NCBI GenBank assembly: GCA_030950395.1
Contig: JAUZRP010000038.1
Span: forward strand, 1 to 64,000
Reading direction: 5' to 3'
Origin: Desulfonauticus sp.
GTDB lineage: Bacteria; Desulfobacterota; Desulfovibrionia; Desulfovibrionales; Desulfonatronovibrionaceae
Length of the DNA stretch: 64,000 nucleotides
The notes beneath the pieces are model-generated. The model was not told the origin of the DNA, did not search any database, and saw only the letters and a program-made list of their open reading frames with translations. Positions 40,196 through 49,795 of this stretch are shown here, piece by piece (the first letter of the stretch is position 1; each line of letters opens with the position of its first letter). Made by a program: the position numbers and the translations under genes.

Positions 40196-40792
40196 ATGAC
40201 CCCAACAAGAACAAACCGTAAACAACAAATAATCAGAGCAGCCAAAGAATTATTTGCCAAGCATGGCTTTAAAGGCACTACGACCAAAATGTTGGCTGCC
40301 AAAGTGGGGGTTAGCGAAGCCACTTTGTACAAATATTTTACAAGCAAAGAAGACATTTATTATGCTTTGTTGGAAGAAAAATTACAAAATATAGAAAGCT
40401 ACCTGCCCACCAGCCAAAAAACTTCTATACGAAAAACTTTAGAGGAAATTGTTGTCAATTTTTTAGAGAAAAATACTGATGACGTTAGCTTTACCAAAAT
40501 ATGTTTATTTGCTGCTTTAGAGCAAAATGCTTATTCAAAAAATTTTGTTCAAAAATTACGAAAAAAACTATTTACTCACTTGGATAAACTATTTGAAAAC
40601 TGGATAAGTGAAAAAAAAATTAAAGAATTGGAACCAGACTTGCTGGCCAAATTATTTTTTGGCCTTTTATTTTATACCTTATTATTAAGAACCATCTTTC
40701 ACGATGAAAAATTTTCTCAATATAACTTACAATACCTTGCCCAACACATTGCTGACATCTTTTTAACAGGAGTTTTAAATGAAACAACATAA
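40196..40792 (+). CDS. TetR-family repressor of the efflux operon
   Basis: A 198-residue regulator. The N-terminal helix-turn-helix domain has RKQQIIRAAKELFAKHGF, GTTTKMLAAKVGVSEATLYK and YFTSKEDIYY; the C-terminal ligand domain is helical. A longer frame from 40076 would run through the promoter and operator, so ATG 40196 is chosen. It overlaps emrA by 14 bp and should autoregulate the whole tetR-emrA-emrB-tolC unit through the palindrome at 40174-40191. The inducer is unknown. Confidence 0.9.
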   Translation: MTPTRTNRKQQIIRAAKELFAKHGFKGTTTKMLAAKVGVSEATLYKYFTSKEDIYYALLEEKLQNIESYLPTSQKTSIRKTLEEIVVNFLEKNTDDVSFTKICLFAALEQNAYSKNFVQKLRKKLFTHLDKLFENWISEKKIKELEPDLLAKLFFGLLFYTLLLRTIFHDEKFSQYNLQYLAQHIADIFLTGVLNETT

Positions 40793-41996
40793 GAGACAAA
40801 TAGCCCTAGCTTTATCTTTGATTGTTGTTTTAATTGTGCTTGGAGCAGGATATTGGTATTTTTTTCTCTATGGGCAGGAATCTACAGAAGATGCTTATGT
40901 CCATGCGGATATAGCCAGAGTATCCAGTCGTATTCCTGGAAATATTCAAAAAATTTATATAGACAATAACGATTACGTAAAAAAAGGTGAACTTTTACTA
41001 ACTCTCGATCCCTCAGACTTGCTAGCTCAGAAAAAAATTCTGCTAGCCTCTAAAAAACAAATTTTAGCTCAATTAGAAGGGGAAAAGACCAGACTACGAT
41101 TTACTGACGAAAGGACCTTAGCCGCGATAGAAGCTGCAGAAGCAAACCTTAAAACCGCCCAATTGGTTAAGGAGCAAACCTTAAAACAAATTGCTAGTTT
41201 AAAAGACAAAAGGGAAGAATTAATCATAACCTTTCAACAAGCCCAAAAAGATCTAAAGCGCTATAAACAACTTTGGCTAAAAAAACTTATTGCTCTAAGG
41301 ACGCTAGAAAATGTCCAAAATCAGGTAAAAGTTTTGGCCAGCAAACTGAAATCCATTGATAATCAAATTAAAGCCGATTACAAAATAAAAGATCAGGCAG
41401 AGAGCAAGATTCAAGCAGCGCAGGCTATTTTGCGCCAAAACAAAGCTCTTAGAAAAGAAGTAGCCATGGTCAAAAGCAAAATAAAGGCCCTACACGCAGC
41501 TTTAGAAGAAGTTAAGGCTCGCCTGGATCAAATCGACCTCAATTTATCTTATACTCAAATAAAAGCTCCCATGTCTGGTTATATTGCCCAAAAAAACATT
41601 CAGGTGGGAGAAAGAGTAATGCCAGGAGCATCTCTTTTGGCCATAGTTCCTCTACATAAAGTTTACGTAGTAGCCAATTTCAAAGAAACTCAACTGACCC
41701 ATATGTACCTTGGTCAACCTGCTATTATTGTTCCAGACATTTATCCTAACCTAAAATTAAAAGGGAAAGTGGTAGGTATAGGAGCCGGCACAGGCAGTGT
41801 CTTTTCCTTACTTCCCCCAGAAAACGCTGTGGGTAACTGGATTAAAGTTGTGCAAAGGGTGCCGGTTAAGATCCAATTTACCCAACCTTTGCCCCAGAAA
41901 TATCCTCTTTTGGTGGGACTTTCTGTGGAAGTAACGGTTAACACGAAAACTAAAACAGAGAACAATTTATTTAAGTTAAAACCAGCATATCACTAA
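40779..41996 (+). CDS. emrA: HlyD/EmrA-family membrane fusion protein
   Basis: A 405-residue periplasmic adaptor of a tripartite pump. The membrane helix lies at about 8-30 (LALSLIVVLIVLGAGYWYFF), followed by the biotinyl-lipoyl half motif (STEDAYVHADIARVSSRI), a long alpha-hairpin (about 75-235), the second lipoyl half (IKAPMSGYIAQKNIQVGE) and a beta barrel. It links EmrB to TolC. An AGGAG-type site lies in the end of tetR, which it overlaps. Confidence 0.92.
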   Translation: MKQHKRQIALALSLIVVLIVLGAGYWYFFLYGQESTEDAYVHADIARVSSRIPGNIQKIYIDNNDYVKKGELLLTLDPSDLLAQKKILLASKKQILAQLEGEKTRLRFTDERTLAAIEAAEANLKTAQLVKEQTLKQIASLKDKREELIITFQQAQKDLKRYKQLWLKKLIALRTLENVQNQVKVLASKLKSIDNQIKADYKIKDQAESKIQAAQAILRQNKALRKEVAMVKSKIKALHAALEEVKARLDQIDLNLSYTQIKAPMSGYIAQKNIQVGERVMPGASLLAIVPLHKVYVVANFKETQLTHMYLGQPAIIVPDIYPNLKLKGKVVGIGAGTGSVFSLLPPENAVGNWIKVVQRVPVKIQFTQPLPQKYPLLVGLSVEVTVNTKTKTENNLFKLKPAYH

Positions 41997-42027
41997 ACTT
42001 ACCACCATTTACGTGAGTATCTGAGCT

Positions 42028-43575
42028 ATGGAAAACCTTCACGTCAATAAATGGATAGTTGCTTTTACTGTTATTTTGCCCACCTTTATAGAGGTAATGG
42101 ATACTAGTGTGGTCAATGTATCCTTACCTCATATTCAAGGGAGTTTAAGTGCAAGCCTTGATGAATCCACCTGGGTGCTCACCAGTTATCTGGTTTCTAA
42201 TGCTATCATTATTCCCATTACTGGCTGGCTCTCTAACGTATTTGGCAGAAAAAGATATCTTTTATTTTCTATTATATTATTTACTTTTAGCTCTCTTTTA
42301 TGCGGACTAGCTCCCAATATCAAAATCCTGGTTTTGGCCAGGATCCTCCAAGGTATAGGTGGAGGAGGTCTTCAGCCCCTATCTCAAGCAATCTTGTTAG
42401 AGACATTCCCCCCACAAGAACACGGTGTGGCCATGGCTATTTTTGGGATGGGAGTAGTTTTGGCTCCTACGGTGGGGCCTGTGCTGGGGGGGTGGCTAAC
42501 AGACACACTTTCTTGGAGATGGGTTTTTTATATCAACTTACCTATAGGAATTTTGGCCATCATCTGTACCCTGCTTTTTATTTTTGATCCCGAATACATA
42601 AAAGGACAACTGGCTTCTTACATTGACTATATTGGTTTGGCTTTACTTACTCTAGGTTTAGGTTCTCTGCAGATAGTTCTGGACAAGGGAGAAATGGAAG
42701 ATTGGTTTAATTCAGATTTTATTCTCACTCTAAGTATAATAGCTGTTGTTTCTTTGACTGCCTTTACAATCTGGGAACTAAAAAACAAAAATCCTGTAGT
42801 AAACTTGCGCGTCTTTAAAGACAAGACATTTACTCTAGGAAATATCATTATGTTTTTAGGCTTTTTTGCTTTTTTTGGGGGCATTGTGCTTTTGCCTCTC
42901 TATCTCCAACAACTTATGGGCTATACAGCGCTGTGGGCAGGATTGATCCTTGGTCCTGGCGGAATTGCCACTTTGTTTATTATGCCAATTATAGGAGCAC
43001 TGATGAAAAAGGGCATGCAAGCCAAATACCTCCTGACTTTAGGTATATTAATTTTGGGCTATTCTCTTATATTAATGTCAGATTTTAATTTGCAAGCTGA
43101 CTTTTTCTCTATAGCCTATCCCAGGATCATTCAGGGAATAGGACTAGGACTCTTTTTTGTCCCTCTGGCCGCAGCTACTTATATAAACATACCTAAACAA
43201 GAAATGGGTAATGCCACAGGCATTTTTAATCTGTTAAGAAATTTAGGTGGCAGTTTTGGCACTGCAGCATCCACTACTTTACTTTCTCAACGTTCTCAAT
43301 TTCATCAACACCGCTTAGTTGACTACGTTACTCCTTTTAATCCTCTATTTAAAGAAAAATTAATAAAATTAAATCTATTTTTAGAACACAAATTGAGTTT
43401 ACTGCCTTCCCCAAAAACTCTGGCTCTTATCTATAGAGATATTTTAGTACAAGCTAAAATGCTTGCTTTTAACGATGCATTTTATATCTTTGGTACTATG
43501 ATTTTCTTTTTAGTACCTCTGTCCTTAACTATGAGTTCTGGGAAAATAAAACAACAACATCTGGTAATAGAATAA
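42028..43575 (+). CDS. emrB: EmrB/QacA-family multidrug exporter
   Basis: A 515-residue major-facilitator proton antiporter of the 14-helix DHA2 type. It begins VAFTVILPTFIEVMDTSVVN with the acidic residue of helix 1 (motif D1), then GWLSNVFGRKRYLL (motif A) and LAPTVGPVLGGWL (motif C). The hydrophobicity pattern fits 14 helices. With EmrA and TolC it would expel hydrophobic toxic compounds across both membranes. The substrate cannot be told from sequence. Confidence 0.93.
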   Translation: MENLHVNKWIVAFTVILPTFIEVMDTSVVNVSLPHIQGSLSASLDESTWVLTSYLVSNAIIIPITGWLSNVFGRKRYLLFSIILFTFSSLLCGLAPNIKILVLARILQGIGGGGLQPLSQAILLETFPPQEHGVAMAIFGMGVVLAPTVGPVLGGWLTDTLSWRWVFYINLPIGILAIICTLLFIFDPEYIKGQLASYIDYIGLALLTLGLGSLQIVLDKGEMEDWFNSDFILTLSIIAVVSLTAFTIWELKNKNPVVNLRVFKDKTFTLGNIIMFLGFFAFFGGIVLLPLYLQQLMGYTALWAGLILGPGGIATLFIMPIIGALMKKGMQAKYLLTLGILILGYSLILMSDFNLQADFFSIAYPRIIQGIGLGLFFVPLAAATYINIPKQEMGNATGIFNLLRNLGGSFGTAASTTLLSQRSQFHQHRLVDYVTPFNPLFKEKLIKLNLFLEHKLSLLPSPKTLALIYRDILVQAKMLAFNDAFYIFGTMIFFLVPLSLTMSSGKIKQQHLVIE

Positions 43576-43587
43576 ATGGAGTCAAAA

Positions 43588-45015
43588 ATGAAAACATACA
43601 TTCTTAAAGCCAACTGCAAAAATCATTGCAAACAGTTAAATACAAATCTAGCAAAAATTTTTTTAAATAATTTACGTTGGTTACAACTTGACAATTTAAT
43701 GAACAACACAAATTTTAAGCTTTTGCAGTTACATCTTCTTAAATTTCTTAAATCCTTGATAAGCATTCTAATTATAGCTCCAAGCACTCTGGTCTGGGCC
43801 AAAAATTACACTTTGGATCAGATTATACAACTTGGACTCTCTCAAAACCCCACAATTACAGCTACCCAACAGGGCATTGCTGCAAGCAGGGAAGCAACCA
43901 AAGCAGCCAAACGAGCAATGGGGCCAAGTCTTAGCACTGAATTTGGCTTTTTACAAAAGAATAAAGCGCCCTCTCTCAATGGAATGCCCATAGGCGACGA
44001 GCATCTTTGGAGCGGGAAACTAAACCTTCATCAACCTATTTTTACTGGCGGATATTTGTTTACAAACTATGAACTCAACCAATTAAAAGAACAGCAAGCC
44101 AAAGAACAACTAAAACAATTAAAAATAGAACTTAAGTTCAACCTTAAAAAAACTTTTTATGAGATCTTAAAGGCGAAAGCCATAGTGACAACTTACCAAA
44201 AAAACATAGCCCGCTTGCAAGAACACTTAAAAGTAATCCAAAATTTCTATCAACAAGGGCTAAAGCCTCAAGTGGAAGTGCTGCAAGCCAAAACAGCCCT
44301 GGCCAACGCCAAAACTAATTTAATAACAGCCAAAAACCTAGTTCAAACCCAAAAATCCTTTTTAAAGACACTGTTAAATCTACCGCAAAACTCTACTCTA
44401 AACTGCGAGGGACAACTAGAGTACAAGCCTTTTTTCTTATCTTTAACAGAATGTCAAAAAATTGCCTTAAAAAACAGACCAGAACTAGCAATAGCTAAAA
44501 AGAATATCGAGTTGGCTAAAAAAACCGAAACCATTGTAAAAAGTTCTTTTTATCCCCAAATCGCTGCTGATGCTACTTACTATAAATATGGAGAAGACCC
44601 AGATCTCCAGGGAACACCCTATTTACCATCAGATAGCTGGCAAGTGGCTATAGGTCTGCGCTGGAATATTTTTGAGTCAGGCTCTACTCTAGCCAAATTA
44701 CAACAGGCCAAATATAACCTAGCTCGCGTCAAAGCAGTATATCAAGATTTAAAAAACCGGATAGCCTATGAAGTCAAGTCTGCTTATCTCAGTCTAAACA
44801 GTGCCAAACAGGCTATTTTGGCTGCAAGACAAACCCTAATAGAAGCCAGAGAAACCTTTAAATTAGCTACAGCCAGGTATAAATCTCAACTGGGGACCAA
44901 CATAGACGTGCTAGATGCTACCACCAAACTAAGTCAGGCCGAAAGCACTTATGTAGGATCTCTGGCTAATTATGCCATTGCCTTAAGCAACCTAGAAAGA
45001 AGTATGGGCAGATAG
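43588..45015 (+). CDS. tolC: TolC-family outer membrane efflux protein with MITE-altered signal peptide
   Basis: A 475-residue outer membrane channel. The mature part starts near KNYTLDQIIQLGL and has two OEP repeats with long helices (about 110-260 and 330-470) and beta strands such as LNLHQPIFTGGYLF. The ATG at 43588 follows TGGAG. Codons 8-52 come from an inserted inverted-repeat element plus its target duplication (135 nt). Removing them restores a normal signal peptide of about 26 residues, MKTYILKFLKSLISILI followed by IAPSTLVWA. As it stands, a long N-region precedes the hydrophobic core; an ATG at 43699 could give a shorter signal peptide, but has no clear ribosome site. Cotranscribed with emrAB. 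Confidence 0.92.
   Translation: MKTYILKANCKNHCKQLNTNLAKIFLNNLRWLQLDNLMNNTNFKLLQLHLLKFLKSLISILIIAPSTLVWAKNYTLDQIIQLGLSQNPTITATQQGIAASREATKAAKRAMGPSLSTEFGFLQKNKAPSLNGMPIGDEHLWSGKLNLHQPIFTGGYLFTNYELNQLKEQQAKEQLKQLKIELKFNLKKTFYEILKAKAIVTTYQKNIARLQEHLKVIQNFYQQGLKPQVEVLQAKTALANAKTNLITAKNLVQTQKSFLKTLLNLPQNSTLNCEGQLEYKPFFLSLTECQKIALKNRPELAIAKKNIELAKKTETIVKSSFYPQIAADATYYKYGEDPDLQGTPYLPSDSWQVAIGLRWNIFESGSTLAKLQQAKYNLARVKAVYQDLKNRIAYEVKSAYLSLNSAKQAILAARQTLIEARETFKLATARYKSQLGTNIDVLDATTKLSQAESTYVGSLANYAIALSNLERSMGR
43609..43735. mobile_element. 127-bp MITE-like element, copy C, inside tolC
   Basis: It is flanked by a perfect 8-bp direct repeat TTCTTAAA (43601-43608 and 43736-43743). The terminal inverted repeats are AACTGCAAAA (43612-43621) and TTTTGCAGTT (43721-43730). 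The interior (GGTTACAACTTGACAATTTA) matches copies A and B. It has an open frame along the tolC sense, so it adds 45 codons with its duplication and does not break the gene. Confidence 0.85.
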
Positions 45016-45042
45016 ACAAAGGGCAATTGGCCATTCATGGTC

Positions 45043-47472
45043 TTACTTTCTTTTTCTCACCACTTTTTTATCTGCTAAGTAGGCCAATTCTCTAAGTTTT
45101 TTATCTACTGCTGCGTATATGGATCCTGGACTAAAACCTCCTTTACTCAACCTTTGCCCAGGTTTTCGTCCTGTTAAAATCTCTAAAGCCTCTTCTATAT
45201 TACTCACAGCATACACATGAAACAGGCCAGATTTCACTGCTTCTATAACATCTTCTCTTAACATTAAGTGAACGACATTGTCTCTTGGAATAATTACTCC
45301 TTGTTCGCCTGTAAGTCCCCGTCTTTGACACACATCAAAAAAACCCTCAATTTTGCGAGAAACTGCTCCTACAGCCATAATCTGACCAGACTGACTAATT
45401 GCCCCGGTAAAAGCAAGAGAGAGTTTAACGGGTATGCCGGATAAAGCAGACAATAAAGCCACCAATTCTGCTCCAGAGGCAGAATCTCCGTCAATGTGAG
45501 CATAGCTTTGTTCAAAACATAAACTACCAGACAACACCAGGGGTTTATCTTGGGCAAATAAATTTTGCAAATAACTTTTTAAAATCATCATTCCTTTGGT
45601 ATGAATAGGACCACCCAACTCTGCTTCTCTTTCCAAATCAATAATACCACCATGCCCAACGCCAATGGTACAGGATATCTGATGAGGCAAAGCCATAATA
45701 TAATCACCCAATTCTACCACAGAAAGGCCATTAGCCCTACCTACTGCAGTGCCCGAAGTTTGCACTTTTATTAGTTCTCGGTCATAATCTTCCATAAATT
45801 CTTGTTCGTAAAGATTGAGTCTATATTCCCGATTTTTTAGGGCCCTTTTGACGTTAATTAAATCCACTCTTTTTTTTCCTTCTCCCTGGGCAAGTGTACT
45901 GGCCTCTATCATTAACTCGCTAATAGTGGCAAAATTTAAAGACATTTTTTGTTGGTCATCGCTTAATCTACTGGAGAAATCCACCAATTCGGCCAGGGCT
46001 TCTTTGGAAAAAGATAAGAGCTGATTTTCCCTGCCAATATTGGCCAAGGTATAAAGATAGTTGGCAATATTTTCTTCTGTCCTAGCTACTGTGTCCTGCA
46101 TATGTGCTTTTAGTTTAAACAACTTGGGAAACCTGTCATCCTGAATATATAAAAGTTCATAAAAATCATCTGAACCAATTAAAATAACCTTCACGTCCAA
46201 AGGAATAGGCTCTGGTTCAATAGTTTTCGTTCTAATCAAATCATACTGGTCACCTGGATCTTCCAGAGTTAAAAAACCTGTTTTTAAAGCTCGCAACAAG
46301 CCTTCCCAGGCTAGAGGATGACTTAAAATATCTTCTACTTTTAAAATTAAAAATCCGCCATTGGCCCGGTGTAAGCTTCCACTTTTCAGTAAAGTAAAAT
46401 CTGTGTAGTAAGTCCCTAGTTCTGTTTCCCTTTCTATACATCCCAATAGATTAAAATAATTGGGATTATCTTCTACAATTATAGGCCTAGTTTTTTGCTC
46501 TGCATTATCTACAAATAAATTCACTCGATAACGTTCAAAAAAATCTTCCTCACTATTGCCCAATAATTCTTGAGTTAAAGAAACAGAACCAGCTTCTTTA
46601 TTTTTAAAGTGTTCCAAATTTTCTAAAATGTCCTTTTTTAGACTCTCTAAGTAAGTTCTTAGAGCAGAAAAACCAGAAAACTCTTTTTCTACTTCACTTA
46701 AAGCAGCATTTATCTTTTTTAAAGCCACTTTTCGCTCCAAGGCCTGCTCATTTTTTCTAAAGTCTTCTTCTTTCTTTCCCATTTTTCGAGTATAATTAAT
46801 TAATACTTCCATAACTTTATTGCTTTTAAGGCGTAATTTTTTTCGTAATTCTGGTTCTAATTGCTCAAACTCCTCAGGAGTTAACACCTTTCCTTCCCAC
46901 AAAGGATACAAAGTCAAACTATCCTCTTCCATATTTAAACTAAATCCATCTTTTTGCGCTTCTTCTTCCATTTTATCAATAATAGTATCTCTTATATTTT
47001 GATATGTTTGCACCAAATTATCGTGCTGCTTAATAAAGTTTTCTTGTTCAAAAGCTAAAGGTATGGACTCTCTTAAAGTATTTATAGCCTGTTGTAATTT
47101 CCGTTTAAACACTCTACCCTTGCCAGCAGGTAAACTAATGGCTCTTGGCCTATCAGGATTGTCAAAGTTATATACATAAATCCAATCTTTTGGTGGACTA
47201 GTCTCTGCCAACTTGCCCTTTAAAAATCTGGTAACAAAATAAGTCCTGCCAATACCCTGCTCCCCGGCTAAATACACATTGTAGCCTTTATGTTTTATCT
47301 TTAACGCTAATTCCAAAGTCTCATAAGCTCTTTTTTGAAAAAGAGCCGTATCAGGTAAGGCAGCTTTTTTACTATCTCTAAAAGGAACTTTCTGTGGAGA
47401 TAGCTTGACTCTCAACTTAGAGGGGGATAATCTGTATTTGTAGGCTAAGTTGGTCCTTTTCTCTTGTTTCAA
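45043..47472 (-). CDS. Lon-like ATP-dependent protease
   Basis: An 809-residue Lon-related protease with an AAA-type domain interrupted by a helical insert. The P-loop is YLAGEQGIGRTYF, with Arg in place of the usual Lys, a form I associate with this family. The C-terminal S16 protease domain has the catalytic Ser in DGDSASGAELVALLSAL and Lys in GAVSRKIEGFFDVCQ. It would degrade misfolded or regulatory proteins in the cytoplasm. It is transcribed alone, convergent with tolC, from a leader of about 100 nt. Confidence 0.9.
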   Translation of the reverse strand: MKQEKRTNLAYKYRLSPSKLRVKLSPQKVPFRDSKKAALPDTALFQKRAYETLELALKIKHKGYNVYLAGEQGIGRTYFVTRFLKGKLAETSPPKDWIYVYNFDNPDRPRAISLPAGKGRVFKRKLQQAINTLRESIPLAFEQENFIKQHDNLVQTYQNIRDTIIDKMEEEAQKDGFSLNMEEDSLTLYPLWEGKVLTPEEFEQLEPELRKKLRLKSNKVMEVLINYTRKMGKKEEDFRKNEQALERKVALKKINAALSEVEKEFSGFSALRTYLESLKKDILENLEHFKNKEAGSVSLTQELLGNSEEDFFERYRVNLFVDNAEQKTRPIIVEDNPNYFNLLGCIERETELGTYYTDFTLLKSGSLHRANGGFLILKVEDILSHPLAWEGLLRALKTGFLTLEDPGDQYDLIRTKTIEPEPIPLDVKVILIGSDDFYELLYIQDDRFPKLFKLKAHMQDTVARTEENIANYLYTLANIGRENQLLSFSKEALAELVDFSSRLSDDQQKMSLNFATISELMIEASTLAQGEGKKRVDLINVKRALKNREYRLNLYEQEFMEDYDRELIKVQTSGTAVGRANGLSVVELGDYIMALPHQISCTIGVGHGGIIDLEREAELGGPIHTKGMMILKSYLQNLFAQDKPLVLSGSLCFEQSYAHIDGDSASGAELVALLSALSGIPVKLSLAFTGAISQSGQIMAVGAVSRKIEGFFDVCQRRGLTGEQGVIIPRDNVVHLMLREDVIEAVKSGLFHVYAVSNIEEALEILTGRKPGQRLSKGGFSPGSIYAAVDKKLRELAYLADKKVVRKRK

Positions 47473-47784
47473 GGTTTGCCCTCCTTTTCATAAACAAAAT
47501 CTTGACGCAAAAGGCCCACGTCCAGAGAAAATGCTAATTTTTAACTGTAAAACCTATCCCCTCACTTGGCAATAAAAAATTATAAGACGTTCAAGGACAA
47601 CGCTTAAAAATTTGTAATAGTTGGTAGAAATAGTAAAATAGCGCCGTCCATACGGCAGGCTGCAAAAAAATAAGACACAGCCTTGGAGAGCCTCACCAAA
47701 AATTTTTCTTCCTAATCTGTAAAACTATTTTGAGACCAAGGCCAAAATACGATAAAAAAACTGCTAAAAAAATAAAAAGACTCA

Positions 47785-47814
47785 TTGACTAATGCTTGGA
47801 GCTTGTGCTAGAAG
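47785..47814 (+). promoter_or_regulatory. possible promoter of the F0 operon
   Basis: TTGACT (47785-47790) and TAGAAG (47809-47814) are 18 nt apart, which would place the transcript start near 47821, directly before the Rex-like palindrome. The -10 is weak. Confidence 0.4.
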
Positions 47815-47821
47815 GCAGGCA

Positions 47822-47839
47822 TTGTGAATGTTTGAACAA
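47822..47839. promoter_or_regulatory. candidate Rex operator at the F0 operon
   Basis: TTGTGAA-TGTT-TGAACAA fits the Rex consensus TTGTGAA-WWWW-TTCACAA at 12 of 14 arm positions, with exact 7-4-7 spacing. It lies 29 bp before the atpZ start and is enclosed in a longer palindrome (GGCATTGT and ACAATGAGCC). The rex gene is 2 kb downstream. Confidence 0.6.
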
Positions 47840-47868
47840 TGAGCCTATTTTAAAAGGAGCTTATTTTT

Positions 47869-48120
47869 GTGTTCTTTCGCAAAAAAGACAGTGAAACCTG
47901 GCAAAATCTAAGCAAAGCCAGCCTTATCGGCATACATTTAGTATCTTGCACTTTTGTAGGCTTGCTGTTGGGATATTATTTAGACAAATGGCTAAATACC
48001 AGGCCATGGTTTCTGATTATTTTTCTTTTATTTGGCATTGCGGCGGGATTTAAAAATATGTATCTAGAAACAAAAAAAATTCAAAAAACAGATAAAGATG
48101 AAAGTAATCAAAACAATTAA
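47869..48120 (+). CDS. atpZ: AtpZ/AtpI-type ATP synthase accessory protein
   Basis: An 83-residue membrane protein with two helices (about 20-42, GIHLVSCTFVGLLLGYYLD, and 47-66, RPWFLIIFLLFGIAAGF), the AtpZ pattern. AtpZ and AtpI assist c-ring assembly or ion supply in many bacteria. The start is GTG, 8 nt after AAAAGGAGC. Its 3' end overlaps atpI by 23 bp. First gene of the F0 operon. Confidence 0.85.
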   Translation: MFFRKKDSETWQNLSKASLIGIHLVSCTFVGLLLGYYLDKWLNTRPWFLIIFLLFGIAAGFKNMYLETKKIQKTDKDESNQNN

Positions 48121-48523
48121 CCGAAAAATAGAAAAATTTTTATATATTAAGGGATTTACAATAGAAGGTTCACGCCTTTTAATGCGCAATCAAATTTATT
48201 TGGCTCTAGTTGGTTGTATAATATCTAGTTTTTTAGGGTATAGTTGGGGGTGTAGTTTTATTATAGGGGCTATACTTGGTACCCTTAATTTCTATTTTTT
48301 AGCTAAATTAGTGCAAGAAATTATTTTTATAAAAAAAGGAGCTTTATCTGTTCTGCTTTTTCAGTTTTATTTAAGGTTGGGGCTAACAGGTGTGGTATTG
48401 TTTTACGTCATAGTCTATTTGAAGGCTAATATAGTTGCCTTGTTAGGTGGCTTAAGTATAGTTGTTGTAAACGTTTTACTTTACGGATTAACTTTAATGG
48501 GGGAAAAATTTAAGGAGGCATAG
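48098..48523 (+). CDS. atpI: ATP synthase subunit I
   Basis: A 141-residue membrane protein with four hydrophobic helices (about 30-50, 53-72, 85-105, 110-130), the AtpI topology; IIGAILGTLNFYFLAKLVQE is a recognisable block. It overlaps atpZ by 23 bp and ends 3 bp before atpB, so it is part of the F0 operon. AtpI is thought to be a c-ring assembly chaperone. Confidence 0.8.
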   Translation: MKVIKTINRKIEKFLYIKGFTIEGSRLLMRNQIYLALVGCIISSFLGYSWGCSFIIGAILGTLNFYFLAKLVQEIIFIKKGALSVLLFQFYLRLGLTGVVLFYVIVYLKANIVALLGGLSIVVVNVLLYGLTLMGEKFKEA

Positions 48524-48526
48524 TCT

Positions 48527-49231
48527 ATGGCAGAAGGATTACATCCTATTTTCTTATTAGAAGAAGCAGTGAAAATGATCGGTTTGGTGGATGCCCATGG
48601 TCACAGCTTAATTCCCAACAACGTGCTTTATGCCTGGGCAATAATGGGATTTTTATTTTTCCTGGGGTGGTTAGCCACCAAAAACATTTCCATGGTGCCG
48701 CGAGGGTTGCAAAACTTTTTCGAGTTTCTTATAGGCTCTCTGGAAGATTTTGTGGTCACCAACATGGGAGAAGAAGGCAGGAAGGTCTTTCCGGTATTGG
48801 CCACATTATTTATCTTTATTTTCTGTTGCAACGTGGCAGGTTTAATCCCAGGTGGAGATTCTCCAACTGCTAACGTCAATACTAACGCGGCAATGGCTAT
48901 TTTTGTTTTCTTATATTACAATTATTGGGGTATAAGAAAACACGGGATAAAATACATCAAACATTTTATGGGTCCGTACTGGTGGTTAGCTCCCATTATG
49001 TTTCCTATCGAGCTTGTCAGCCACTTAGCTAGACCTCTCTCTTTAACTTTGCGACTTTTTGGAAACATCATGGGTGAGGACATAGTTTTGGCCTTACTCT
49101 TTATTTTAGCGCCAATAGTATCTACTTTACCCATGTACTTTTTATTTTTATTAGCTGATTTTATTCAGGCGTTTGTATTCTTTATGCTCTCTATGTTATA
49201 CTTAAAAGGTGCATTTGAAGAAGCTCATTAA
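48527..49231 (+). CDS. atpB: ATP synthase a subunit
   Basis: A 234-residue F0 subunit forming the ion half-channels against the c ring. The essential arginine lies in LARPLSLTLRLFGNIMGED. Five or six hydrophobic helices are visible. AAGGAGG precedes the ATG. Between atpI and atpE, as expected. Confidence 0.96.
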   Translation: MAEGLHPIFLLEEAVKMIGLVDAHGHSLIPNNVLYAWAIMGFLFFLGWLATKNISMVPRGLQNFFEFLIGSLEDFVVTNMGEEGRKVFPVLATLFIFIFCCNVAGLIPGGDSPTANVNTNAAMAIFVFLYYNYWGIRKHGIKYIKHFMGPYWWLAPIMFPIELVSHLARPLSLTLRLFGNIMGEDIVLALLFILAPIVSTLPMYFLFLLADFIQAFVFFMLSMLYLKGAFEEAH

Positions 49232-49262
49232 TCTTGGGGGAAATTGGTCTTTGACCAAATAA

Positions 49263-49604
<342 letters not shown>

Positions 49605-49618
49605 TTGGTTAGTTCAAA

Positions 49619-49658
49619 ACACAAGCAAGGGGGAACTTCCCTTGCTTGTGTTTTTTTT
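49619..49658 (+). terminator. terminator of the F0 operon
   Basis: ACACAAGCAAGGG and CCCTTGCTTGTG form a long stem followed by eight T's, 15 bp beyond the atpE stop. A classical strong Rho-independent terminator that separates atpE from rex. Confidence 0.93.
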
Positions 49659-49795
49659 ATCTTTTAAACAACTATTCTAATCCATTTTAATTTACGTGCT
49701 TATCCTGATAAGCTCCCAAAATGTAGGGGAGAGGAATTAATTTATTGCTCCTTGTTCTGCACCTAACAAAAAAATCCTAAAAATTAATCTAAATT

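Larger units (their letters stand above)
47473..47868. other. divergent intergenic region lon / atpZ
   Basis: This 396-bp gap has no coding frame. Toward lon, TATAAT on the minus strand (47584-47579) is a plausible -10. In the middle are a small perfect hairpin GCCGT-CCAT-ACGGC (47643-47656) and a distant inverted pair GCCTTGG (47680) and CCAAGGC (47736). Toward atpZ are a promoter-like pair and the Rex-like site. Confidence 0.6.

Noticed and set aside
47641-47745. Possible structured RNA upstream of lon and atpZ
   Set aside because: A small hairpin and a GCCTTGG/CCAAGGC pair are present, but no known RNA family (SRP, tmRNA, RNase P, riboswitch) fits and the pairing is sparse.
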